This document shows, in pieces, positions 34,069 through 42,214 of a stretch of 64,000 bases of DNA. The stretch lies in NCBI RefSeq assembly GCF_036241575.1, contig NZ_CP108455.1, positions 6,307,001 to 6,371,000 on the forward strand, given 5' to 3'. Every line of letters starts with the position of its first letter. Positions within the stretch are counted from its first letter, which is position 1. Position numbers and translations under genes: made by a program. Origin of the DNA: Streptomyces sp. NBC_01267 (lineage in GTDB: Bacteria; Actinomycetota; Actinomycetes; Streptomycetales; Streptomycetaceae). The notes below the pieces were generated by a model. The model saw only the letters and a program-made list of their open reading frames with translations, had not been told where the DNA came from and did no database searches.

Positions 34069-35100
34069 GTGTCCAGCGAGCCAGAGAGGCTGCCCATGCG
34101 CGCAGTGGGGAACGACGGCCCGGCGCCGCCCGTCGCCGTCGTGCTCGGTGGCGCCGGATTCGTCGGCCGCCATGTCTGTACGGTGCTGCGGGCCGCGGGC
34201 TGGGCGGTGACCGCCGTGGTGCGCCGGGCCGCCGCGGCGCCCCCCGGCTGCGGAACGCTCCGGATCGACGCCGTACGGGCGGACGCCGCCACGCTCACCG
34301 AGGCGCTGGTACGCCTGCGGCCCACCCTGGTGGTCAATGCCGCGGGTGCCCTGTGGGACGTCACCGACGAGGAACTCACCGAGGGCAATGTGACGCTGGT
34401 CGGGCGTCTGGTGTCGGCGGTGGCGGCCCTGCCGGGACCGGTCAGGCTGGTGCACATCGGCTCGTCCTACGAGTACGGCAGCGTCCCCGGGCACACCGCC
34501 CTGTCGGAGTCCGCCCCGTGCGCCCCGGCCAGCGGGTACGCCAGGACCAAACTCGCCGGAACCCGCACCGTCACCGGCGCCGTCCGGGACGGCCGTATCG
34601 ACGCCGTCGTCCTGCGGGTCACCGTCTCGGTCGGCCCCTACGCCTCACGGCACAGCCTGCTCGGCGGGCTGGCCCTGCAACTCGCTGAACAACCAGGTGA
34701 GTTGAAGCTTCCGCCGATCTACGGGGTGCGGGACCTCATCGATGTCCGGGACGTCGCCGACGCCGTACTGGCCGCGGCGGACGCGCCGGAGGTCCCGCCG
34801 GTCGTCAACATCGGCGCGGGTGTCGGAGTCGCACTGACCGACGCCGTGGACGCGCTGATCCGGATCGCGGGCTCGACCGCCGCGGTCGTCCGCACCCCGG
34901 CGCCGACCGTACGCCGCGACGCCGGGACCGGAGAGCAGCCGCTCGACGTCGGCCTGGCGCTGCGGGAGCTGGGATGGTCCCCGGCGCGGACGCCGGCGGA
35001 CGCGCTGCGGGCCCTGTGGGACAGCGTCGCCCCACCCGCCGACGGCCCCGGCGTACCCCTTACGACCCTCGCAGTGGACGGAGAGAGCATTCATGGCTGA
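34069..35100 (+). CDS. NDP-hexose 4-ketoreductase (extended SDR)
   Basis: This 343-aa NAD(P)-dependent enzyme is expected to reduce the 4-keto group late in NDP-deoxyhexose synthesis. It shows the Rossmann motif [13 protein letters not shown] and the catalytic SSYEYG ... YARTKLAGT (Ser/Tyr-x3-Lys). GTG 34069 was chosen because GAGGGG lies 5 nt upstream; ATG 34096 is a weaker alternative. The stop overlaps the next gene (3-dehydratase) by 8 nt, so the two are co-translated. It resembles EryBIV/TylCIV/UrdR-type reductases; stereochemistry cannot be read from the sequence. Confidence 0.9.
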   Translation: MSSEPERLPMRAVGNDGPAPPVAVVLGGAGFVGRHVCTVLRAAGWAVTAVVRRAAAAPPGCGTLRIDAVRADAATLTEALVRLRPTLVVNAAGALWDVTDEELTEGNVTLVGRLVSAVAALPGPVRLVHIGSSYEYGSVPGHTALSESAPCAPASGYARTKLAGTRTVTGAVRDGRIDAVVLRVTVSVGPYASRHSLLGGLALQLAEQPGELKLPPIYGVRDLIDVRDVADAVLAAADAPEVPPVVNIGAGVGVALTDAVDALIRIAGSTAAVVRTPAPTVRRDAGTGEQPLDVGLALRELGWSPARTPADALRALWDSVAPPADGPGVPLTTLAVDGESIHG

Positions 35101-36403
35101 CCCCGATGTGCAGTCCATACTGGAGCAGACCCGCAAGCTTCACCGTGACCGGGCCTCGGCCGGGAGCGAGTTCGTTCCCGGGGTCACACCGATCCTGCCG
35201 TCGGGTGCGGTCCTCGACGAGGACGACCGTGCCGCGCTCGTGGAACAGGCCCTGGAGATGCGGATCGCGTCCGGTGCCCAGGCACTGCTCTTCGAGCGGA
35301 AGTTCGCCAGGACCATCGGTGTCCGCAAGGCACACCTGACCAACTCGGGATCGTCCGCCAACCTCCTCGCGCTCTCCTCGCTGGCGGTGCCGGAGCTGGA
35401 GGACCGCAGACTGCGGCCGGGCGACGAGGTGATCACCGTGGCGGCGGGCTTCCCCACCACGGTCAACCCGATCATCCAGTGCGGTCTGGTGCCCGTCTTC
35501 GTGGACGTGGACCTGGCGACGTACAACACGACGGTCGAGCGGATCGAGGCGGCGCTCACCCCGCGCACCAAGGTCATCATGCTGGCGCACACCCTGGGCA
35601 ACCCCTTCCCGGTCGCCGAGGTCGCCGAACTGGCAGCGCAGCACGACCTGTTCCTCATCGAGGACAACTGCGACGCGGTGCTCTCCACGTACCAGGGCCG
35701 CAACACCGGCACCTTCGGTGACTACGCCACCGTGAGCTTCTACCCGGCCCACCACCTCACCACCGGTGAGGGCGGCTGTGTCCTCACCAACACCCTGGAG
35801 CTGGCCCGGATCACCGAGTCGATGCGGGACTGGGGACGGGACTGCTGGTGCGAGCCGGGCGAGGACAACAAGTGCCTCAAGCGCTTCAACTACCAGATGG
35901 GCGACCTGCCGCACGGGTACGACCACAAATACATCTTCTCGCACGTCGGCTACAACCTGAAGGCCACCGACATCCAGGCGGCCCTCGGTCTGACACAGCT
36001 CGCCAAGCTCCCCGATTTCGTCGCGGCCCGCAAGCGCAACTGGCAGCGGCTGCGCGACGGCCTCGACGGGGTGCCGGGGCTGCTGCTGCCCGAGGCCACC
36101 CCCGGCAGCGACCCGAGCTGGTTCGGCTTCGTCATCACCCTCACCGACGACGCGCCCTTCAGCCGCCCGGAGCTGGTGGACTTCCTGACGGCGCGCAGGA
36201 TCGGCACCCGGCTGCTGTTCGCGGGCAACCTCACCCGGCACCCCGCGTACCGCCACGAGACGTACCGGGTCAGTGGCGAGCTGACCAACAGCGACATCAT
36301 CACCGACCGGACGTTCTGGATCGGTGTGTACCCGGGGATCACCGGCGAGATGGTCGACTACATGGTCGCCTCCCTCCGGGAGTTCGTCGCCAAGCCGCAC
36401 TGA
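35093..36403 (+). CDS. NDP-4-keto-6-deoxyhexose 3-dehydratase (E1/SpnQ/UrdQ type)
   Basis: This 436-aa PLP- and [2Fe-2S]-dependent enzyme removes the C3 hydroxyl of an NDP-4-keto-deoxysugar. The PLP fold is clear, but the usual Schiff-base Lys is His in [13 protein letters not shown], the hallmark of the E1/ColD dehydratase group. The cysteine cluster C-x-C-x(7)-C in [11 protein letters not shown] is the [2Fe-2S] ligand set of E1/SpnQ enzymes. ATG 35093 follows a GGAGAG site and overlaps the 4-ketoreductase stop. With the 3- and 4-ketoreductases it points to a 2,3,6-trideoxyhexose such as rhodinose or amicetose. Electrons would come from a reductase not encoded here. Confidence 0.94.
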   Translation: MADPDVQSILEQTRKLHRDRASAGSEFVPGVTPILPSGAVLDEDDRAALVEQALEMRIASGAQALLFERKFARTIGVRKAHLTNSGSSANLLALSSLAVPELEDRRLRPGDEVITVAAGFPTTVNPIIQCGLVPVFVDVDLATYNTTVERIEAALTPRTKVIMLAHTLGNPFPVAEVAELAAQHDLFLIEDNCDAVLSTYQGRNTGTFGDYATVSFYPAHHLTTGEGGCVLTNTLELARITESMRDWGRDCWCEPGEDNKCLKRFNYQMGDLPHGYDHKYIFSHVGYNLKATDIQAALGLTQLAKLPDFVAARKRNWQRLRDGLDGVPGLLLPEATPGSDPSWFGFVITLTDDAPFSRPELVDFLTARRIGTRLLFAGNLTRHPAYRHETYRVSGELTNSDIITDRTFWIGVYPGITGEMVDYMVASLREFVAKPH

Positions 36404-36442
36404 GCTGAACAGATGGGAGGCGGGCGGGCGGGCGCCTGCTCG

Positions 36443-36462
36443 CTCCCCGTCCGGCCGGGGAG
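36443..36462. terminator. Small hairpin between 3-dehydratase and GT 2
   Basis: The arms ctccccg (36443-36449) and cggggag (36456-36462) form a perfect 7-bp stem with a 6-nt loop, directly beside the stop codon of the convergent glycosyltransferase. Confidence 0.6.
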
Positions 36463-37686
36463 TCAGCCGCGGGCCAACTCCTCCATCCGGGCCGCGAGTT
36501 CGACGGGTGTCGGTCGCCGGAGGTTGTCCTCGCGCAGCCCGGCCGCTGCCTTCAGGTAGCGCGGCTCGCCGAGCAGTTCCACGGCCGCCGCACGGATGGA
36601 CTCCGCGTCCGCCGGATGCCCGGACAGCCGGAGCCCGGCCCCGGCGCCGGTCAGCCGTTCCGCGACGCGGGTCTGCTCGGTGGCGAAGGTGATCGCCAGC
36701 TGCGGCACCCCGGCGGCCAGCGCGGTCATCGTGCTGCCCGCGCCTCCGTGGTGCACCACCAGGTCGCAGTGGTCGAGCAGCAGCCGCAGCGGACAGCGCT
36801 CCAGCACCCGGACGTCCGGCGGTACGTCACCGAGCGCCGCCACGTCGTCCCTGGTCGCGGTGAGGACCAGCTCGGCGTCGAGACCGCTGAGCGCCTCGAC
36901 GATCCGCGGCAGCAGGTAGGAGCGCGGACCGGACATCGAGGTGAGCGCGGTGGACCAGGTCACCGCGATCCGGGGCCGGGTCCGGCCCGCCGCGCCCAGC
37001 CACTCCGGAGCCACCCCACCGCCGTTGTACGGGACGAAGCGCACCGGCAGCCGCTCACCGCGCACGGGCGGCCGGAGCGCGGACGGACAGGGGTCGATGA
37101 CGTACTCGATCGCATCGGCGCCGAAGGGCGCACAGCCGTACCGCTCGAAGGAACGGCCGAGGTCCTGCGGCAGGATGTCGAGACCGCGGTCCTCGTGCGT
37201 GCCGACCGGGCCCCACAGGGCGAGCGCCGCCGGGATGCCCAACACCCGTGCGGCGAGCAGCCCTTCGGTACTCACCGGGTCGTGCACCACGGCATCGGGG
37301 CGCCAGCGCCGGGCGAACCGGACCGCCTCGTCGTGCCCGTGGGCGGAGCGGCGCGCGTACTGCGGCTCGACGGACCGCCGGTACTCCGCGAGGTCGAAGT
37401 CACCGAGCGCCGACATCGGGGCACCGGTCAGCGGGTGGAGGGGCAGCCAGGGGTACGCCCACTCGCCGCGCAGCGCCTCCCGTACGTAACTCATCCGGTT
37501 GTGCACCGCCACGTCCATGCCGTCGAGCACCGGCACCGGCAGCAGACCTGCCCGGGTGACCGGCGCGGACTGCGAGGGCGGGCACAGCACCCGCACCTCG
37601 TGCCCGCCCGCCTGCAGGGCCCAGCCCAGCGGTACGGCCGCGGCGTAGTGGGTGGGCCAGGACGACACGGAGAACAGCACGCGCAC
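36463..37686 (-). CDS. GT1-family glycosyltransferase, GT 2
   Basis: This 407-aa glycosyltransferase begins VRVLFSVSSWPTHYAAAVPLGW and has the donor-binding segment LVVHHGGAGSTMTALAAGV followed by PQLAITFATEQTRVAERL. GTG 37686 was chosen because GGAGGT lies 5 nt upstream on the coding strand. It resembles enzymes that transfer deoxysugars in macrolide, anthracycline and aureolic acid clusters. The acceptor cannot be predicted. It converges on the 3-dehydratase gene and is divergent from the 3-ketoreductase, with a PAS-LuxR-like box in the 270-nt gap and a TAGGGT -10-like element on its own strand at 37745-37750. Confidence 0.92.
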   Translation of the reverse strand: MRVLFSVSSWPTHYAAAVPLGWALQAGGHEVRVLCPPSQSAPVTRAGLLPVPVLDGMDVAVHNRMSYVREALRGEWAYPWLPLHPLTGAPMSALGDFDLAEYRRSVEPQYARRSAHGHDEAVRFARRWRPDAVVHDPVSTEGLLAARVLGIPAALALWGPVGTHEDRGLDILPQDLGRSFERYGCAPFGADAIEYVIDPCPSALRPPVRGERLPVRFVPYNGGGVAPEWLGAAGRTRPRIAVTWSTALTSMSGPRSYLLPRIVEALSGLDAELVLTATRDDVAALGDVPPDVRVLERCPLRLLLDHCDLVVHHGGAGSTMTALAAGVPQLAITFATEQTRVAERLTGAGAGLRLSGHPADAESIRAAAVELLGEPRYLKAAAGLREDNLRRPTPVELAARMEELARG

Positions 37687-37800
37687 GGGAGACCTCCGGT
37701 GGCTGGTCCCCGGGCCGGCCGCCGCGGGCCCGGGGGTGAGCCGAACCCTAGTGTCGCGACCCCCGATGACCTGGGCGGACGCCGTGCCCGGTGCCGCACT

Positions 37801-37816
37801 CTGGGGAAAGTCGCAG
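37801..37816. promoter_or_regulatory. Candidate PAS-LuxR (PimM-type) operator, site 2
   Basis: The sequence ctggggaaagtcgcag matches CTVGGGAWWTCCCBAG at 13 of 16 positions. It sits in the divergent gap 37687-37956, 115 nt from the GT 2 start and 141 nt from the 3-ketoreductase start. Confidence 0.45.
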
Positions 37817-37956
37817 ACTCCGGGCACGGCCGGTGCCACGGTGACCACGGCGGTCCAGGATGGGCCGCACATCACGCCGGCCAGAGGCGTGGTCCGGCCG
37901 GGGAACGGTCCGGCCGAAGCCTGGCCCGGTCGGCCACCGAAACCCCGTGGGGGGAC

Positions 37957-38991
37957 ATGTCTGACATCGAGCCTGTCGGCATCGCGGTGCTCGGCGCCGC
38001 CGACATCGCCTGGCGGCGCACCGTACCGGCCATCCGACGCTGCGCCGGGCTGCGGCTGGAGGCCGTCGCGAGCCGCACCCCGGAGAAGGCGCGGGCCTTC
38101 GCCGACGCCTTCGACTGCGAGGCCGTGACCGGGTACGAGCGGCTGCTCGCGCGTGAGGACGTGGCTGCCGTCTACATTCCGCTGCCGAACGCCCTGCACG
38201 AGGAGTGGGCCGAGGCCGCCCTGCGCGCCGGTAAGCACGTCCTGGTGGAGAAGTCGCTGACCACCAGTGCGGCAGCGGCCACCGCACTGGTGCGGACGGC
38301 GGAGACCGCGGGGCTCGCGTTCATGGAGAACTTCGCCTTCCTCGGGCACCCCCAGCACGACCGGGTGCGCGAACTGATCGCCGACGGCGTCATCGGGGAA
38401 CCCCAGGTGGTCAGCGCCTCGTTCGGAATCCCGCGGGCCGACTCCGGACTCATCAGGTACAGCCGTGAACTCGCGGGCGGCGCGCTGCGGGAGACCGGCT
38501 GCTACCCCGTCCGGCTCGCCCAGCTCCACCTCGGCGACGGCATCGGTGTGCTGGGCGCGCGACTGCGGTACGACCCGGACAGCGGGGTCGACGTCTCCGG
38601 CTCGGTGCTGCTGGCCGACAGCGCCGGGCTCACCGCCCAGTGCGACTTCGGGCTGACCCACGCCTACCGCAACACGTACGCGGTGTGGGGCAGCGAGGGC
38701 CGGATCGAGGTGGACTGGGCCTTCACCCCGCCCCCCACGACGCGGCCGGTGATCCGGCTGCACCGCGCGGACTCCAGGGAGGAGCGTGTGCTGCCCGCCG
38801 CCGACCAGTTCCTCGGCGCGGTCACCACCTTCGCCGAGGCCTGCGCCGACCCGTCGGGGCACCGGCGGCACGGCACGGACGCCGTGCGCCAGGCGACGCT
38901 GCTCGAATCGGTGGTCCGCCGGGCGGGCGCCGCGGACCCGGCCGGGCCGTCGGCGGTCCACGACGCGAGGAGCGCTCATGTCCCTGCCTAG
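37957..38991 (+). CDS. NDP-hexose 3-ketoreductase (Gfo/Idh/MocA family)
   Basis: This 344-aa oxidoreductase has an N-terminal Rossmann motif GIAVLGAADIAWRRTVPAI, the AVYIPLPNALHEEW segment and VEKSLTTSAAAA, a variant of the EKP motif. This family reduces the 3-keto intermediate made by NDP-hexose 2,3-dehydratases during 2-deoxysugar synthesis. ATG 37957 follows a GGGGGG stretch. The matching 2,3-dehydratase is not in the window and may lie upstream or elsewhere. The 3' end overlaps the next glycosyltransferase by 14 nt. Confidence 0.9.
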   Translation: MSDIEPVGIAVLGAADIAWRRTVPAIRRCAGLRLEAVASRTPEKARAFADAFDCEAVTGYERLLAREDVAAVYIPLPNALHEEWAEAALRAGKHVLVEKSLTTSAAAATALVRTAETAGLAFMENFAFLGHPQHDRVRELIADGVIGEPQVVSASFGIPRADSGLIRYSRELAGGALRETGCYPVRLAQLHLGDGIGVLGARLRYDPDSGVDVSGSVLLADSAGLTAQCDFGLTHAYRNTYAVWGSEGRIEVDWAFTPPPTTRPVIRLHRADSREERVLPAADQFLGAVTTFAEACADPSGHRRHGTDAVRQATLLESVVRRAGAADPAGPSAVHDARSAHVPA

Positions 38992-40285
38992 CGAGCCGCG
39001 GTCCACGGCGCCCCTGCCTGAAGCGGCCCTGCCTGAAGTGCCCCTGTCCGAAGTGCCGAGGTCCGAAGTGACGGTGTCCGAAGCGCCCGTGTCCCGGCAC
39101 ATCCTCTGGTTCGGCTTCCCCGCGTACAGCCACCTCAAGGCCTCCCTCGGCATGGTCGAGGAGCTGATCCGGCGCGGACACCGCGTCACCTACGTCGTGG
39201 CCGACCGGCTCGCCGACCGGGTCGCCGAGACCGGTGCGCGGGTCGTTCCGTACTCCTCGGTGTTCCCCGCCTCCCTGAGCGGGGAGGAGACCGCGACGAC
39301 CATGATGGTCGCGTTCCTGCGCGAGAGCTTCGCGCCCCTGGAGACCGCGCTGGGCAGCGTGGCCGACGATCCGCCCGACCTGATCGTGCACGACGCGCTC
39401 GCCTCCGACACGGCCGCCGTGCTGAGCCGGAAGTACGGTGTGCCGACCGTACGGACGTACGCGGGGTTCGGCACCAACAGTCACGTGCCGCAGAACGGCA
39501 CCGAGGCCGATCCCACGCACACCCCGCCCGATCCGGGCGACCCGCGGCTGGCCGAGCTGGGGGGCGAACTCGCCGCCCGTATCACGGCGGCCGGGGTGGG
39601 CGACCTGCTCTCCACCGGACCGGCCAGCGGCGACGACGCGGTGCTCGACATCTCCTTCGTCACCCGTGAGTTCCAGATGCGGGGCGACACCTTCGGCGAC
39701 GAGTACCTCTTTGCCGGACCCTGCCTGCGCGCGTCGGACTTCAGCGGGCGGTGGACACCTCCGGCGGGCACCGGACCGCTGCTGCTGGTCTCGCTCGGTA
39801 CCACCGCCAACCAGCACCCGGACTTCTTCCGGACGTGCGCGAAGGCGTTCGCGGACACGCCCTGGCACGTGGTGATGACGCTCGGCGGGGGAGTGGACCC
39901 GGCGGAGCTGGGGATGCTGCCGCCCAACGTCGAGGCACATCAGTGGATCCCGCATCTCGCGGTGCTCGAACACGCCACCGTGTTCGTCTGCCAGGGCGGT
40001 GTCGGAAGCCTGATGGAGGCGGCCCACCAGGGCGTCCCCGTCGTGGTGGTGCCGCAGCAGTGGGACCAGCACGCCACTGCCCGTCAGGTGAGGGACCTGG
40101 GCATGGGGCAGTGGCTCCACCCCGGTGATCTCGACGCCGACGGGCTGCGGGCCGCCGTCGAGGAGGTGGCCGCCGATCCGGACGCCGGGCGGCGCGCTCG
40201 GGAGATGAGCCGTTCCGTGCGGACGGCGCCGGGAGCGCCCGGCGTCGCCGACCGGCTGGAGTCGCTCATGTCCGGCCCGAACTGA
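38978..40285 (+). CDS. GT1-family glycosyltransferase (OleD/MGT-like) with repetitive N-terminus, GT 3
   Basis: This 435-aa glycosyltransferase starts at ATG 38978 after GAGGAG. About 35 residues rich in L/V-P/S-E repeats precede the usual first strand HILWFGFPAYSHLKASLGM, which keeps the His general base. The donor-site motif reads VFVCQGGVGSLMEAA, so the His of the usual H-x-G-G is replaced by Cys. PQQWDQHATARQV then matches the OleD-type D/Q motif. Relatives transfer glucose to macrolides for self-protection, or deoxysugars during assembly. It overlaps the 3-ketoreductase gene, so they are co-transcribed. Confidence 0.9.
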   Translation: MSLPSEPRSTAPLPEAALPEVPLSEVPRSEVTVSEAPVSRHILWFGFPAYSHLKASLGMVEELIRRGHRVTYVVADRLADRVAETGARVVPYSSVFPASLSGEETATTMMVAFLRESFAPLETALGSVADDPPDLIVHDALASDTAAVLSRKYGVPTVRTYAGFGTNSHVPQNGTEADPTHTPPDPGDPRLAELGGELAARITAAGVGDLLSTGPASGDDAVLDISFVTREFQMRGDTFGDEYLFAGPCLRASDFSGRWTPPAGTGPLLLVSLGTTANQHPDFFRTCAKAFADTPWHVVMTLGGGVDPAELGMLPPNVEAHQWIPHLAVLEHATVFVCQGGVGSLMEAAHQGVPVVVVPQQWDQHATARQVRDLGMGQWLHPGDLDADGLRAAVEEVAADPDAGRRAREMSRSVRTAPGAPGVADRLESLMSGPN

Positions 40286-40291
40286 GCCCGG

Positions 40292-40342
40292 CCGCCGGTG
40301 GGAACGGACCGCCGGTGGGAACGGGCCGCCGATGGGAACAGA
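40292..40342 (+). repeat. 17-nt tandem triplicate after GT 3
   Basis: Three adjacent 17-nt units start just after the GT 3 stop: ccgccggtgggaacgga, ccgccggtgggaacggg, ccgccgatgggaacaga. They lie before the terminator hairpin; the function is unknown. Confidence 0.9.
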
Positions 40343-40359
40343 CCGGCGGCCGGGCGGAT

Positions 40360-40417
40360 CCGGTGGGCCACGCAGCCACGGCACCAGGTGCAGGCCGGTG
40401 CCCGCGTGGCCCACCGG
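40360..40417. terminator. Long hairpin between GT 3 and mqnD
   Basis: The arms ccggtgggccacgc (40360-40373) and gcgtggcccaccgg (40404-40417) are perfectly complementary over 14 bp. The 30-nt loop can itself fold (ggcacc / ggtgcc). It lies 5 nt from the convergent mqnD stop and probably terminates both strands. Confidence 0.8.
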
Positions 40418-40422
40418 TCCGT

Positions 40423-41334
40423 TCAGACCGCGCCGGCGGAACCGCTCCCGTGTACGGCGGGCAGATCGAGTGCCCCCGGAGCGAGCGCCGGAACCGCGCC
40501 CGTCCTCGCGGCCAGGCCCAGCAGCGAGCGGACCGCCTGGTAGCCCGACTCACCGAGGTCCTCGGTGTACGCGTTGACGTAGAGACCGATGTGCTGGTCC
40601 AGCACCTCGGTCTCCATCTCCTGCGCATGGGCGCGCACGTACTCCCGGGACGCACCCGGATCCGCCCAGGCGTACCGGACCGAACCACGGATCGCGTCGG
40701 CGATCCCGGCCAGACGCTCCGCACCCAGATCCCTGCGGGCCACGATGGCCCCGAGCGGGATGGGCAGCCCGGTGCGGGCCTCCCACGCCTCGCCGAGGTC
40801 GACGACGCGGTGCAGTCCGTACGTGTGGAAGGTGAACCGCGCCTCGTGGATGACCAGTCCGGCGTCCACGCTGCCGTCCCGGACCGCCGGCATGATCTCG
40901 TGGAACGGCATCACCACGGTCCGTACGCTGCCGCCGGGCAGTGCCCGCTCGGCCCACAGCCGGAACAGCAGATACGCGGTGGAGTGCTCCGTGGGGATCG
41001 CGACGGTCCCGCCGTCCAGGTCCGCAGGGTCGCGGACTCCCCGGGTGAGCACCAGCGGCCCGCAGCCGTGCCCGAGTGCGCCGCCGCAGGGCAGCAGCGC
41101 ATACCGGTCGAGCACCCGGGGCAGTGCCGCGTAGGAGATCTTCAGCACGTCCAACTCGCCTTTCTCGGCGAGTGAGTTGGTGACGTCGATGTCGGCGAGG
41201 GTGACCTCGGGCGGGACCGCCCCCGGCAGCAGCCCCGACGTCCACGCGTGGAAGACGAAGGTGTCGTTGGGACACGGCGAGTGGGCGAGCGTCAGCGGTG
41301 TGGCCGGGGTAGTCGGTGTGGCTGGTGTGGTCAT
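40423..41334 (-). CDS. mqnD: 1,4-dihydroxy-6-naphthoate synthase homologue (MqnD)
   Basis: The 303-aa protein has the MqnD hallmark LAHSPCPNDTFVFHAW near its start, then IDVTNSLAEKGELDVLKISYAAL and VIHEARFTFHTYGL, in a periplasmic-binding-protein-like fold. MqnD acts in the futalosine pathway to menaquinone and releases 1,4-dihydroxy-6-naphthoate from cyclic dehypoxanthine futalosine. ATG 41334 overlaps the stop of the upstream methyltransferase (ATGA), so both are made together. No mqnA, mqnB or mqnC homologue is present in the window. Lying between glycosyltransferases, it is more likely a dedicated copy that feeds a naphthoquinone group into the natural product than the housekeeping gene; this is inference. 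Confidence 0.9.
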   Translation of the reverse strand: MTTPATPTTPATPLTLAHSPCPNDTFVFHAWTSGLLPGAVPPEVTLADIDVTNSLAEKGELDVLKISYAALPRVLDRYALLPCGGALGHGCGPLVLTRGVRDPADLDGGTVAIPTEHSTAYLLFRLWAERALPGGSVRTVVMPFHEIMPAVRDGSVDAGLVIHEARFTFHTYGLHRVVDLGEAWEARTGLPIPLGAIVARRDLGAERLAGIADAIRGSVRYAWADPGASREYVRAHAQEMETEVLDQHIGLYVNAYTEDLGESGYQAVRSLLGLAARTGAVPALAPGALDLPAVHGSGSAGAV

Positions 41335-42002
41335 CGGGTGGCTCCTGCCGCCGGGGCGGCCGACATGTCCCACAGGCCGAGGTACTTGTTCGGCGAGTCC
41401 TCGGGGATGCGCTCCAGCGGCGTCCCCAGGCCGAACGGCGGCAGCGCGAGGTCGAGCTTCGCGTGCAGCAGGCTCGGCGCGTCCATCCGGTCGGAATTGG
41501 TGAACTCGCCCCGCGCCACGCCGGGATCGCTGGTGTAACTGGTGGTGAGCAGCAGCCGGCAGGACTTCCTGAACCGTTCGAGCGCGGCCAGGATCATGTC
41601 GTTCGGCAGATGGATGAAGACGTCCCGGCAGATCAGCAGGTCGGCCGGGCGCGGTTCGTCCACCGTGATGTCGACGACTTCGAGCCGGAACCCGCGGCGC
41701 CGCAACTCGGGCCAGGAGTCCCGCTCGTGGACGTCGTACCCGGTGTAGTCGACCCCTCCGAGGTCGAGCGTGCTCATCCACGCGAGGTCGCCGCAGCCGG
41801 CGTCGTTCAACGTGGTCACCTCGTACGTTTCGAGGATGTTCACGAGTTCCTTGCGGACGAGCTGGGTGTGAGGCTCGCTGGAGCCCCAGCCGCAGACCGT
41901 GTCGGGTGCCTGGTCGGGCCACCCTCGGGAGAAGACCTCCAGGCCGGGGCTCATGTGTCCGCCGGGCACTCGCACATCGGCGTGCCCTGCTGATTGGGTC
42001 AC
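41331..42002 (-). CDS. Class I SAM-dependent methyltransferase
   Basis: This 223-aa protein has the SAM-binding motif LNDAGCGDLAWM, then VDYTGYDVHERDSW and the acidic/aromatic DLLICRDVFIHLPNDMI segment of class I methyltransferases. GTG 42002 (GGAGAG 10-12 nt upstream) or ATG 41954 may be the start; I prefer GTG but am not sure. Its stop overlaps the mqnD start. Candidate substrates are the naphthoate/naphthoquinone made with MqnD or a sugar hydroxyl; the coupling to mqnD favours the quinone. It shares a divergent promoter region and a near-perfect PAS-LuxR box with GT 4. Confidence 0.85.
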   Translation of the reverse strand: MTQSAGHADVRVPGGHMSPGLEVFSRGWPDQAPDTVCGWGSSEPHTQLVRKELVNILETYEVTTLNDAGCGDLAWMSTLDLGGVDYTGYDVHERDSWPELRRRGFRLEVVDITVDEPRPADLLICRDVFIHLPNDMILAALERFRKSCRLLLTTSYTSDPGVARGEFTNSDRMDAPSLLHAKLDLALPPFGLGTPLERIPEDSPNKYLGLWDMSAAPAAGATR

Positions 42003-42146
42003 GGAACGTCTCGCTCTCCGTCGGGGCCGGGGTGGTGGGGCCGGGGCCGTGGGCCCCCAACCCAGCACGACGCCCGCACCCGGATCCAGGACAAGAGCCG
42101 GAGTCCGGGTGTTTCCCGCAACCGCGGCGGCGGGTGCACGAACCGC

Positions 42147-42162
42147 CTGGTGATTTCCCCAG
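42147..42162. promoter_or_regulatory. Candidate PAS-LuxR (PimM-type) operator, site 3 (best match)
   Basis: The sequence ctggtgatttccccag matches the consensus CTVGGGAWWTCCCBAG at 15 of 16 positions (T for G at position 5). It lies in the 212-nt gap between the methyltransferase and GT 4. A TTGACC hexamer at 42165-42170, just downstream on the plus strand, is a possible -35 element for GT 4, an arrangement expected for an activator. No clear -10 was found. Confidence 0.65.
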
Positions 42163-42214
42163 AGTTGACCGGCGCGGCCGGTCGGCGGGCGGTGGGTGCT
42201 GACATGCTGCGGCC

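Noticed and set aside
40292..40342. CRISPR-like array
   Set aside because: The 17-nt units are directly adjacent with no spacers, only three in number, and no cas genes are present.
40423..41334. Annotation as MqnA (chorismate dehydratase)
   Set aside because: The SPCPNDTF motif and overall layout fit MqnD rather than its paralogue MqnA.
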